DNA from: Synergistaceae bacterium | GTDB lineage: Bacteria; Synergistota; Synergistia; Synergistales; Synergistaceae | Length of the DNA: 32,556 bases | NCBI GenBank assembly: GCA_031260185.1 | Contig: JAIRKI010000080.1 | Span: 1-32,556, forward strand | Direction: 5' to 3' | Part shown: piece by piece, positions 15,015 through 23,331 of the stretch | Layout of the letters: every line of letters starts with the position of its first letter | How positions within the stretch are numbered: the first letter of the stretch is position 1 | The notes under the pieces: model-generated | Database searches by the model: none | Seen by the model: the letters and a program-made list of their open reading frames with translations, nothing else | Told to the model about the DNA's origin: nothing | Position numbers and translations under genes: made by a program

Positions 15015-17093
15015 TTGAGCATAATAAACTTTCTTCTCGGCGCCCCGCTCGGTTTTATCCTGCGGTTTTGCTATGACATAACCCACGATCTCGGTTGGGC
15101 GATTGTCATTTTCACATTCGCGACAAAGGTGATATTGTTCCCGATTTCACTTATCTCACAAAAGAATTCCATCATAATGGTCAAGCTGCAGCCTCGGCTT
15201 GACGACATAAAGGCGCGATATGAGGACGAATTTGAGGTAATGTTGAAAGAGCGGAAAGCTTTATGCAAGCGTGAGAAGTACAGCGCGTTCAAGGCGATTC
15301 TGCCGCTCCTTATTCAGATTCCGATTATACTCGGCGTAATCGGCGTTATTTACTCGCCGCTGAAATATATCCTGAATATTGACAATGCCGATATAAATCA
15401 GCTTACGGCAATTACGCGGGAATACGTCGGAGAGAGCCTTGAGACCGGCGCGGACTTGCGGGTTATCCACGCGGTTCATGAAAATCCGCGACTATTTCCG
15501 GCTAGCGCGGCCGTTCAGGCGATCGCGGACTTCAAGACCGGTTTTCTCGGTTTTGATTTGTCGGCGATACCGTCTCTTGCGGGCGCATATATTCTCATAC
15601 CGCTGTTGTCGGCGTTATCGGCTTTTTTGATGTGCCTCGCGCAGAACTGGTTTAATCCGCTGACAAAAGAATCGGGTTTCCTGAACAAGTGGGGGATCAC
15701 GATATTTCTCGTGATGTTTTCAGGGTACTTCGCGGCGGTTTGCCCCGCCGGCGTCGGGTTGTACTGGATCGCGGGCAATTTGCTCGGCATACTTGTTTCG
15801 TGGGTTTGCTATCTGATTTACAATCCCAACAAGTACATTGACTATGAGAACCACGCCGTCAAGACCAAATTGTCCGCAAAGGAAAAGCGTGAACTCAAAG
15901 ACAAAAAACGCCGTGAAAAAGAATGTCAGAAAGTCGACGAGAAACGGTTCTTCGGCGTAAAGAAAGAGATCGTGTTCTATGCCGAAAGCAGAGGATTTTA
16001 TAAGTATTTCAAGGGCTTTATTCAGCACATTCTCGACCGCTCGGATATTGTCGTTCATTACGTTACGAGTGATATTGACGACCCGCTGTTAAGCGATACC
16101 CGCGAGCGGTTTGAGAGCTATTTCTGCTCGGTGAACGGCTTGATAACGCTGTTTATGAAAATGGACTGCGATATTATGGTGCTTACGATGCCGGACCTGG
16201 AGCGGTACCATATCAAGCGTTCGCTTGTAAAAAACGACATCGAGTATATCTACGCCGACCACGGCATCGGCAGTTTCCATCTTATGCTCCGCAAAGGCGC
16301 GCTTGACTATTACGACACGATTTTCTGCTACAGCAAGAACCACGACGCTGAAATCCGCGCAACCGAGCGGTTATACGGGACGCAAGAGAAAAAACTCGTA
16401 AATGTCGGTTTCGGTTTGCTCGACGAGAACATCGCTAACTATGAACGGCTTGACCTGCCGAAAAATGAAAAACCGCGGGTGCTGATCGCTCCGTCCTGGC
16501 AGAAAGACAACTTGCTCGAATATTGTTTTGACGAACTGGCGGAGGGATTGCGCCTGACGGACTACAAGATTATTATCCGTCCGCATCCTGAGTTCGTGAA
16601 GCGTTTCCCCGGCAAGATGAAGCTGATATTCAATAAATGCAAGGACTTTATGGGTGATGACTTCGAGATTCAGACTGACTTTTCATCGAACTCGACGGTA
16701 TATTCGTCAGACCTGGTGATCACCGACTGGTCGAGCATAGCGCAGGAATTCTCGTTTGCGACAAAGAAGCCCGTGTTATTTATCAACACTCCGATGAAAG
16801 TGATGAATCCGGAATGGAAACGAATCGACATCGTTCCGCAGGAGATTTCCATCCGCGACATAATCGGGATTTCGGTTGACGCCGACAAACTCGGCGATAT
16901 TGACGAAACCGTCCGTGAGCTCATAACCAACGCCGGCAAGTACCGCGCCGCGATAGAAAACTTCATCGCCGGCAATATGTACAACGTCGGACACGCCGCC
17001 GAAGTTGGCGGTGAATATTTAATCGCCCAGGTAAAGGCAAGGAGAGAAGCGAAAAATGAGGAAGATAATGAATTGCCCGCCGCCCGGAACTAA
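15015..17093 (+). CDS. YidC-like insertase fused to CDP-glycerol glycerophosphotransferase-like domain
   Basis: 692-residue two-domain protein. Residues ~5-275 form a YidC/Oxa1-type membrane domain: LGWAIVIFTFATKVILFPIS (26-45) with Lys38 where the groove arginine normally sits, the cytoplasmic loop LQPRLDDIKARYE, the ILPLLIQIPIILG helix, and GVGLYWIAGNLLG. A charged linker (283-312, Lys/Arg/Glu-rich) leads to a TagF-like domain (~313-675) with ADHGIG (414-419), IAPSWQ (491-496), RPHPE (522-526) and VITDWSS (568-574). Those are the histidine-bearing and nucleotide-binding motifs of CDP-polyol phosphotransferases. A TTG start is chosen because GGAAGG lies seven bases upstream. It overlaps the sulfatase gene by 38 bases. 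I infer it moves a phospho-head group from a CDP donor at the membrane. Confidence 0.9.
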   Translation: MSIINFLLGAPLGFILRFCYDITHDLGWAIVIFTFATKVILFPISLISQKNSIIMVKLQPRLDDIKARYEDEFEVMLKERKALCKREKYSAFKAILPLLIQIPIILGVIGVIYSPLKYILNIDNADINQLTAITREYVGESLETGADLRVIHAVHENPRLFPASAAVQAIADFKTGFLGFDLSAIPSLAGAYILIPLLSALSAFLMCLAQNWFNPLTKESGFLNKWGITIFLVMFSGYFAAVCPAGVGLYWIAGNLLGILVSWVCYLIYNPNKYIDYENHAVKTKLSAKEKRELKDKKRREKECQKVDEKRFFGVKKEIVFYAESRGFYKYFKGFIQHILDRSDIVVHYVTSDIDDPLLSDTRERFESYFCSVNGLITLFMKMDCDIMVLTMPDLERYHIKRSLVKNDIEYIYADHGIGSFHLMLRKGALDYYDTIFCYSKNHDAEIRATERLYGTQEKKLVNVGFGLLDENIANYERLDLPKNEKPRVLIAPSWQKDNLLEYCFDELAEGLRLTDYKIIIRPHPEFVKRFPGKMKLIFNKCKDFMGDDFEIQTDFSSNSTVYSSDLVITDWSSIAQEFSFATKKPVLFINTPMKVMNPEWKRIDIVPQEISIRDIIGISVDADKLGDIDETVRELITNAGKYRAAIENFIAGNMYNVGHAAEVGGEYLIAQVKARREAKNEEDNELPAARN

Positions 17094-18966
17094 ACTCGCG
17101 GCCATACTGTCCGCGGCGTTTGCCGTGAGTTTTATGGTATTGTTTTTCACGCCATTTGATTTATACCTGCATAACCCGACGGGTTTCATTGTAGGATGGA
17201 AGTTTTTGCTACCGTCGCTCATCGCGCTCATATTACCCGCGTTTGTCGGACTGTCAACGGTCCTGCTGCTTCTGTATCACAGAAAGACCGTTGCCGGCGC
17301 GGCGTTGTTCGCGCTCTGCGCCGCGGTTATCGCGTATTTGAGATTCGTTCGGCATCATTTTCTTTACGTGGGTATTCCGGCGTTATTGCTGCTCGCCGCT
17401 TTGCTTGCGGTTTGGGTTCTGTCGATAAAATTCATGAAAGAAAAGGCTGTCGACGCCGCCTTGCTCCTGATATGGGGTGTCGTCACCGCGGCTTACGTCC
17501 AGTCGCTGTTCCTGAACGGGGAAATGGTTCAGCTTACGGGCGACAGAGCGGGATACGGCGATGTCACTGCCGGGCACGTCGCGAATTTGCTTCTTTGGGT
17601 TGCGATAATGTCCGCGCCGCTGTGCGTATGGCTGTTCCTTGGCCGCAAAAAGAAAGCGTTTAATTTTGATAAACCTCTTATTTTCACCCTTCTGCTCGTT
17701 TGCGGAATGCAAGCCGCGGGACTCATTTCAGCTGCCGTTTCCGCGGATTTGCCGGTTGGCTACGAGGATAATCCGCGGTATCTATCTTACGGGAACACTC
17801 TGAGTTTCAATAAAGACAAAAATATTGCCGTGTTTGTACTCGACCGTCTCGACGTGTCATATATGACCGATGCTCTCGATAATTATCCGGAGCTTTATGA
17901 AATGCTTGACGGATTTACTTTTTACAAAAACAACGTATCGGAGTTCGGAGGAACTTTCCCGTCAGTGCCTACGATGCTCACGCAGTATTATTACGATGAC
18001 AGCGGATTGACGTTCAGCGAATACTGGAGAACAGCGTGGTCGCGTCATAATGTCATAGACACGCTTCGCGAAAATGGATATACGACAAATTTATTGATTG
18101 ACAAATTATCGACATACGGAAGTTATGACGAAATTGACAGGCGGACGGACAATATCGAGCTCGCCAAAAAGTTGGAAATCAACCCCAAAGGTATGATTAA
18201 CGCAATGGGAAAACTTGCGTTTGGGCGATTGGCGCCGTATTTTATGAAAAATTTGTTCCTCGCAACAGTTAACCCGTCATTTGGCAACTGGCTATATGAC
18301 ATCGGCGATATCGATGGTCACGCTTCGGTCGGTTCGGCTTCGGACAGAAAATTCTACGAGTATATTAAAAGTGAGACGATGTCCGCAGACAGCCAAAAGC
18401 CTGTTTCCAATTTTATTCATTTAAATTGCGCTCACGTAGATCGGGATAAAACAATCAGAAGCATGGGGTATCACTGGGATTCTGAGAAACAAACCATTGT
18501 GGGCTTTGGTAACTATGTTGAAACAACAGCGGCTTGTTTTTATATTTTGGACGAGTATTTCTCTAAAATGAAACAAGCGGGAGTGTATGACAATACTACA
18601 ATAATCCTGCTTGGAGACCACGGCAGGGATCTTGACACAGAGTCCGAAAATCCCGCCGTTGCCACCGGCCTATTGATAAAACCGCAAAAAGCGAGCGGAG
18701 TTTTGAAAATCGATACAGCAAGCGAACTGTCAAACCGCTATCTTCCGGCAAGCATACTCGAAGCGGCGGGGATACCGCATGATAATCTTGGGCTTTCCTA
18801 CAATGACGTAATTATGAGTGAAGAATACCCAGTGAGAAGATATTATGTTTATAATTCTTGGTGGGATGCGCGCGGCAGATCGGAAAGTATTCGTTTGTCG
18901 GGCATGTATGAAATCAGCGGAGACGCGAATAATTTCTCAAACTGGAAGTTCGTATCCAACGAATAA
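17056..18966 (+). CDS. membrane-anchored sulfatase / LTA-synthase-like phosphotransferase
   Basis: 636-residue protein: about six or seven membrane helices in residues 14-228, then an alkaline-phosphatase-superfamily catalytic domain (~255-600). Visible metal and nucleophile motifs are VFVLDRLD (Asp263), GGTFPSVPTMLT (catalytic Thr probably 300 or 306), HLNCAH (455-460) and LLGDHGRD (519-525). Family members such as LtaS and phosphoethanolamine transferases move phospho-head groups on the outer face of the membrane. Here it would act after the CDP-dependent steps encoded upstream, or trim the product. ATG 17056 has GGAGAG upstream inside the previous gene. It is the last gene of the operon, followed by a hairpin. 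Confidence 0.88.
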   Translation: MRKIMNCPPPGTKLAAILSAAFAVSFMVLFFTPFDLYLHNPTGFIVGWKFLLPSLIALILPAFVGLSTVLLLLYHRKTVAGAALFALCAAVIAYLRFVRHHFLYVGIPALLLLAALLAVWVLSIKFMKEKAVDAALLLIWGVVTAAYVQSLFLNGEMVQLTGDRAGYGDVTAGHVANLLLWVAIMSAPLCVWLFLGRKKKAFNFDKPLIFTLLLVCGMQAAGLISAAVSADLPVGYEDNPRYLSYGNTLSFNKDKNIAVFVLDRLDVSYMTDALDNYPELYEMLDGFTFYKNNVSEFGGTFPSVPTMLTQYYYDDSGLTFSEYWRTAWSRHNVIDTLRENGYTTNLLIDKLSTYGSYDEIDRRTDNIELAKKLEINPKGMINAMGKLAFGRLAPYFMKNLFLATVNPSFGNWLYDIGDIDGHASVGSASDRKFYEYIKSETMSADSQKPVSNFIHLNCAHVDRDKTIRSMGYHWDSEKQTIVGFGNYVETTAACFYILDEYFSKMKQAGVYDNTTIILLGDHGRDLDTESENPAVATGLLIKPQKASGVLKIDTASELSNRYLPASILEAAGIPHDNLGLSYNDVIMSEEYPVRRYYVYNSWWDARGRSESIRLSGMYEISGDANNFSNWKFVSNE

Positions 18967-18978
18967 ATTCAAAAAATA

Positions 18979-19014
18979 TATGGGCGCGTTTTGAAATCAA
19001 TAAGCGCGCCCATA
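18979..19014. terminator. bidirectional terminator between convergent operons
   Basis: TATGGGCGCG (18979-18988) and CGCGCCCATA (19005-19014) form a perfect 10 bp stem with a 16-base loop, midway between the sulfatase stop and the mmdB stop. On the minus strand the stem is followed by a TATATTTTTT tract. On the plus strand the downstream T content is weaker. Confidence 0.75.
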
Positions 19015-19035
19015 AACATGTTCCGGAAAAAAATT

Positions 19036-20187
19036 TTACTTCGTGAGCAGCGTCAGCATCGCTCCAGCGGCTACGGCCGTGCCGATTACGCCCGCCACGT
19101 TCGGGCCCATCGCGTGCATCAGGAGGAAACTGCCCGGGTTCTCTTTTTGCACGACCTTCTGCACCACGCGCGCCGCCATGGGCACCGCCGAGACACCGGC
19201 CGCGCCTATCGCCGGGTTTATCCTGCCGTTCGAGAGGACTTTGAACAGCTGTCCCAGCGTGAGGCCGCCGGCCGTGCTGAAACCAAAGGCTATAAGCCCC
19301 AGGATGATTATCTTCACGGTCGTGACCTGCAGGAAAGTATCTCCCTCCATGGTGCCGCCGACGGAAATGCCGAGGAATATGGTCGCCATGTTCAGAATCT
19401 CGTTCTGCGAGGCCTGGCTGAGGCGTTCGGTGCATCCCGACTCGCGCAGCAGGTTGCCGAACATCAGAAGCCCGACAAGGGGCGCACAGGCGGGAAGAAC
19501 AAGCCCGCAGATTATCGTGGATATTATGGGGAACAATATCCTTTCGAGTTTGGAAACCGGGCGAAGCTGGTCCATCTTTATCGCGCGGTCGGCCTTGGTG
19601 GTCAGCAATTTGATGACCGGAGGCTGAATGAGCGGCACCAGCGACATGTAGCTGTACGCCGCCACAGCCACCGCTCCCAGGATGTTCGGGGCGAGCTTGC
19701 TGCAAAGATATATGGCCGTCGGCCCGTCAGCGCCGCCGATTATGCCTATTCCGGCCGCTTCCTGAATCGTGAATCCCCACGCCATGGCCCCCGAGACCGC
19801 TATGAATACGCCGAGCTGCGCGGAAGCGCCGAGGAGAAAGGTTATCGGGTTCGCCAGGAGCGGGCCGAAATCGGTGAGCGCTCCAATCCCCATGAATATG
19901 ATTATCGGGTACAGCTCGTGCTCGATGCCCTTTTGAACCCAGTACAGGAATCCGCCGTGAATGGAGCCGTTCTCGCCCACCGCGTCAAGTATGCCCGAGA
20001 ACGGAAGATTCGCCAGAAGGCATCCGAAAGCTATCGGAAGCAACAGGAGCGGTTCGAAACCTTTTCTGATAGCCAGATAAAGAAGTACAAAAGCGACTAT
20101 CAGCATAGCGATATTTTTCGCGGAAAGCCCGATTAACCCCGAGTTCTCGTAGATTCCCCACAAAGCTGTTTTGTATAATTCAAACAT
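19036..20187 (-). CDS. mmdB: Na+-pumping decarboxylase beta subunit
   Basis: 383-residue integral membrane carboxybiotin decarboxylase, the subunit that releases CO2 from biotin and pumps Na+ outward. Hallmarks are GIGALTDFGPLLANP, then GGADGPTAIYL with the essential aspartate, then GGTMEGDTFL, and the C-terminal GPNVAGVIGTAVAAG; about ten hydrophobic helices are present. OadB, GcdB and MmdB are alike; MmdB is chosen because the operon also encodes a propionyl/methylmalonyl-type carboxyltransferase and methylmalonyl-CoA epimerase. It is the last gene of mce-mmdA-D-C-B. A damaged 54-base copy of codons 68-85 lies at 10081-10134. Confidence 0.93.
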   Translation of the reverse strand: MFELYKTALWGIYENSGLIGLSAKNIAMLIVAFVLLYLAIRKGFEPLLLLPIAFGCLLANLPFSGILDAVGENGSIHGGFLYWVQKGIEHELYPIIIFMGIGALTDFGPLLANPITFLLGASAQLGVFIAVSGAMAWGFTIQEAAGIGIIGGADGPTAIYLCSKLAPNILGAVAVAAYSYMSLVPLIQPPVIKLLTTKADRAIKMDQLRPVSKLERILFPIISTIICGLVLPACAPLVGLLMFGNLLRESGCTERLSQASQNEILNMATIFLGISVGGTMEGDTFLQVTTVKIIILGLIAFGFSTAGGLTLGQLFKVLSNGRINPAIGAAGVSAVPMAARVVQKVVQKENPGSFLLMHAMGPNVAGVIGTAVAAGAMLTLLTK

Positions 20188-20231
20188 TTTTCACATCATC
20201 CTCTCCGTCAGGCTAAGACCGCGAGCACGCC

Positions 20232-20642
20232 TCAGCCTATTACGAGGAGAACGTCGCCGGTGCTTACCGAATCTCCCTCTTTGCAGTTGATCTGCCTCAC
20301 GGTTCCTGTCGCCGGGGAGAATATCTCGTTTTCCATCTTCATGGCTTCCAGCACCAAAGCGAGCTGTCCCTCGTTTATGGAGTCCCCTTCGCGGACATGG
20401 AGCTTCCAGATTTTTCCCGGCATCGGGGCCGTGATGGTGGTTCCTCCGGTTACCGGCGCTTTGGGCGCCTCGGCGGCGGGAGCGGGAACAGGGGCCGCGA
20501 CGGGCGCCGGCGCGACAGGCGCGGGTGCGGCCGCCGGAATCAGAGCGGGCGCGGGAACTGAGACTGGCGCCGCGGCGCCGAGTTCTTCGACGACCACGTC
20601 GTATGATTTTCCGTTTACCGATATTCTGTAACTGCGTGCCAT
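20232..20642 (-). CDS. mmdC: biotin carboxyl carrier subunit
   Basis: 136-residue carrier. A short N-terminal segment (SYRISVNGKSYDVVVEEL) is followed by a long Ala/Pro linker (about 22-66) and a biotinyl domain with the invariant EAMKMENE (biotinylated Lys102). The flexible linker lets biotin swing between the carboxyltransferase (mmdA product) and the membrane decarboxylase (mmdB product). Size and linker are typical of decarboxylase gamma subunits in anaerobes. The ribosome-binding site GAGGAGG is ten bases upstream. Activity would require a biotin ligase encoded elsewhere. Confidence 0.94.
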   Translation of the reverse strand: MARSYRISVNGKSYDVVVEELGAAAPVSVPAPALIPAAAPAPVAPAPVAAPVPAPAAEAPKAPVTGGTTITAPMPGKIWKLHVREGDSINEGQLALVLEAMKMENEIFSPATGTVRQINCKEGDSVSTGDVLLVIG

Positions 20643-20697
20643 TTAAAAAAAACCTCCTCAGTCGAGTCTTGAATTCTTCGGTTGATTTGCCGTGCCG

Positions 20698-21135
20698 CTA
20701 ATCGCGAAACCCGCGGCTGTTCGAGAGTATTCCGGCCATCCTCCACGCGGAGAGTGACGGACGCCTGAGCGCCGTCTCCGCCGGCGCGTAACTCAAAACG
20801 GCGGCGGCCTGTCCGCTCATGTCCGCGATTGCCGCCGCGAATACGGCCACCAGGTCGTCGTCTTCGTCGGAAGCGGGAGGCTCGTAGCGAACCGCCGCGG
20901 TCACAACCGGTTTGGCGGGCGGCCGCGGCGCCGAAGGAGGAGCGGCCGTTCCGCCTCCGGACGGCGCGGGCGGGGATTTGTCATTGTCCTTGTTGATTGC
21001 CGCGACGAATACTTTCAGGGCCATCATCATTAACATGAGGCCCGCGATGACGAGAAAAACTATGCTGAAGGCGATGAGCGACATCAATATGCCGCCCTGC
21101 CAGCCCACAAAATGACTCGCGATGCCGCTTCCCAT
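20698..21135 (-). CDS. mmdD: decarboxylase delta/gamma small membrane subunit (OadG family)
   Basis: 145-residue protein with one membrane helix (about 17-40, LMSLIAFSIVFLVIAGLMLM), a Pro/Ala-rich spacer (about 53-85), and a C-terminal domain (DDDLVAVFAAAIADMSGQ). Members of the OadG/MmdD family hold the carboxyltransferase and membrane subunits together, and the conserved VAVIAAAIA-type C-terminal motif contacts the alpha subunit. It is encoded between mmdA and mmdC as in related operons. The N-terminus is short, as is usual. The family assignment is by layout and motif, as sequence conservation is low. Confidence 0.85.
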   Translation of the reverse strand: MGSGIASHFVGWQGGILMSLIAFSIVFLVIAGLMLMMMALKVFVAAINKDNDKSPPAPSGGGTAAPPSAPRPPAKPVVTAAVRYEPPASDEDDDLVAVFAAAIADMSGQAAAVLSYAPAETALRRPSLSAWRMAGILSNSRGFRD

Positions 21136-21153
21136 TTTTTTCTCTCTCCCTTC

Positions 21154-22716
21154 TCAGCCCGGCATGACGCCGTGCTTGCGTCTCGGACGAACGTCGTCGC
21201 GTTTGCCGGCCGTCATCACCAGCGCCCGATACAGCGCTACCCTCGTCTCCTCGGGCAGGATCACGCGGTCGACGAACCCGCGTGACGCGGCCACGTAGGG
21301 ATTGGCGAACGCGGCGCGGTACTCCTCCACTTTTTCGGCGCGCGTTGCCTCTTTGTCGTCGGACGCGTTTATCTCATTGCGGAAGATTATATTGGCCGCG
21401 CCCTCCGCGCCCATGACCGCTATCTCGGCCTGCGGCCAGGCAAGCACCGCGTCGGCGCCAAGGTCTTTGCTGCACATGCCGAGGTAGGAACCGCCGTAAG
21501 CCTTGCGCAGGACTATCGTTATTTTGGGCGCGGTTGCCTCGCTGTACGCGTAGAGCATTTTCGCGCCGTGCTTTATGATGCCGCCCATCTCCTGTTTGAG
21601 GCCTGGGAGGTATCCGGGCACGTCCTCGAAGGTCACTATCGGCACGTTGAAAGCGTCGCACACGCGGATGAAGCGGGCCGCCTTGCAGGAAGCGTCTATG
21701 TCGAGGCATCCGGACATGACGAGAGCCTGATTGGCGATGACGCCTATCGCGTATCCGCCCACGCGGGCGAAACCAGTGACCATGTTGAGCGCGTGGAGCG
21801 ACTGCGTCTCGAAGAAATCTCCGTCGTCGACGACGCGTTTTATGACGTCGCGCACGTCGTAACTCTTGTTGGGATTGGTCGGCACTATGGAGCGCAGTGT
21901 GACGTCGGCCCTCGTCGGGTCGTCGCCGGTTTCCTTGAATGGGGGCTCCTCCAGGTTGTTGCTCGGAAGATACGAGAGCGTGCGGCGAATCTGATCGTAA
22001 CACTGGTCTTCGTTCTCGGCGTAGAAATGGGCGGCGCCCGACGTCTCGTTGTGGGCCTTCGCCCCCCCTATTTGCTCGGAGGTGACGTCCTCGCCCGTGA
22101 CGGACTTGATCACCGCCGGCCCTGTGATGTGCATCACGCTTATTTTGTCGACCATGTACACGAAATCGGTTAGGGCCGGGCTGTATACCGCTCCTCCGGC
22201 GCAGGGTCCCGCGATCGCCGAAAGCTGCGGCACCACGCCCGACGCCTTGACGTTGCGGAAGAAGATGTTACCGTAGCCGGAGAGGGCGTCTACGGCCTCC
22301 TGAATGCGCGCGCCGCCCGAATCGTTGACGCCGACAACCGGAGAGCCGTTTTGCATCGCGAGATCCATGACCTTGCATATTTTTCTCGCGTGCGCCTCGC
22401 CAAGGGAACCGCCGATCACTGTGAAATCCTGACTGTAGATGTATACGACACGTCCCTCCACCGTGCCGTAGCCAGTCACTACGCCGTCGCCCGGAAATAC
22501 GGCATGTTCCATGCCGAAGTTCGAGCACCTGTGCTCAACGAACTCGTCGATTTCGACGAAGCTGCCCGGGTCGAGTATTTTCGCTATCCTCTCGCGGGCC
22601 GTGAGCTTGCCCTTTTCGCGCTGCGCGGCGATGGATTTCTCCCCGCCTCCCCGCGACGCTTTCTCGCGGCGAGCGAGTAAATCGTCGCAGAGTTGCTCGA
22701 TAGTACGATCCGCCAT
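21154..22716 (-). CDS. mmdA: methylmalonyl-CoA decarboxylase carboxyltransferase subunit
   Basis: 520-residue carboxyltransferase of the propionyl-CoA carboxylase beta type: it moves CO2 from (S)-methylmalonyl-CoA to carrier biotin. Motifs are NDSGGARIQEAVDALSGYG, GPCAGGAVYSPALTDF, VPGYLPGLKQEMGGIIKHG, and YGGSYLGMCSKDLGAD then AWPQAEIAVMG, which form the two crotonase-like halves and oxyanion holes. The start MADRTIEQLC at 22716 is chosen because AAGGAGGA lies ten bases upstream; an ATG 48 bases earlier lacks a good site. It is followed by mmdD, mmdC and mmdB. With these it forms a Na+ pump fed by propionate/succinate-linked metabolism. Confidence 0.95.
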   Translation of the reverse strand: MADRTIEQLCDDLLARREKASRGGGEKSIAAQREKGKLTARERIAKILDPGSFVEIDEFVEHRCSNFGMEHAVFPGDGVVTGYGTVEGRVVYIYSQDFTVIGGSLGEAHARKICKVMDLAMQNGSPVVGVNDSGGARIQEAVDALSGYGNIFFRNVKASGVVPQLSAIAGPCAGGAVYSPALTDFVYMVDKISVMHITGPAVIKSVTGEDVTSEQIGGAKAHNETSGAAHFYAENEDQCYDQIRRTLSYLPSNNLEEPPFKETGDDPTRADVTLRSIVPTNPNKSYDVRDVIKRVVDDGDFFETQSLHALNMVTGFARVGGYAIGVIANQALVMSGCLDIDASCKAARFIRVCDAFNVPIVTFEDVPGYLPGLKQEMGGIIKHGAKMLYAYSEATAPKITIVLRKAYGGSYLGMCSKDLGADAVLAWPQAEIAVMGAEGAANIIFRNEINASDDKEATRAEKVEEYRAAFANPYVAASRGFVDRVILPEETRVALYRALVMTAGKRDDVRPRRKHGVMPG

Positions 22717-22851
22717 TCCTGTTTTATCCTCCTTCATAAGGCCCCGTTGAAAATTTTTTTCCAAAGGGGCGCGTTTGTTTTCACTTTCACGATTCGGGGA
22801 ATATCGGCCGCCCTCTCCCGCGAATCCGCCTGATTTCCCGGCCGGGCCGAG

Positions 22852-23253
22852 TTATCTTTCGCAGAGTTCGAGGAGTATTCCCCCCGCGGCCTTTGGGTGG
22901 ATAAACGCGATCCCGGCGCCGCCCGCGCCTTTGCGGGGATGCTCGTCAATGAGCCGGACGCCCCTTTCTTTGAGGGAAGCGAGAGCGTCTTCGAGATTAT
23001 CGACCCTTATCGCGAGGTGATGTATCCCCTCACCGCGTTTTTCCACAAAACCGGCGATGGGACTGTCCGGCGATGCCGCCTCCAGAAGCTCGATCTCGGA
23101 TTCCTCGATTGGCAGAAAAGCGGTTGTGACTTTCTGTTCCCCGACCGTCTCCCTGCCCGAGCACTTGACTCCGAGCGCGCCTTCCCAGAACGGAAGCGCC
23201 TCGTCGATGCTTTTCACCGCTATCCCGACGTGATCGATAATCGTGGTTTTCAT
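22852..23253 (-). CDS. mce: methylmalonyl-CoA epimerase
   Basis: 133-residue VOC-superfamily enzyme that interconverts (R)- and (S)-methylmalonyl-CoA. Two beta-alpha-beta modules are visible. [17 protein letters not shown] starts the first and [14 protein letters not shown] the second, giving two metal-binding histidines, and the closing glutamate lies in GGILLELCE. Length is typical. GGAGG precedes the ATG at 23253. It is the first gene of the mmd operon and supplies the correct stereoisomer for the decarboxylase; the coenzyme B12 mutase that makes the (R) form must be encoded elsewhere. Confidence 0.94.
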   Translation of the reverse strand: MKTTIIDHVGIAVKSIDEALPFWEGALGVKCSGRETVGEQKVTTAFLPIEESEIELLEAASPDSPIAGFVEKRGEGIHHLAIRVDNLEDALASLKERGVRLIDEHPRKGAGGAGIAFIHPKAAGGILLELCER

Positions 23254-23331
23254 GTTCTTCCTCCTTTTCCCGCGCGCACTGACGGGTTTATATATTTTGA
23301 ACCGCCGGGATTACTTGACCGCGTGATTATT

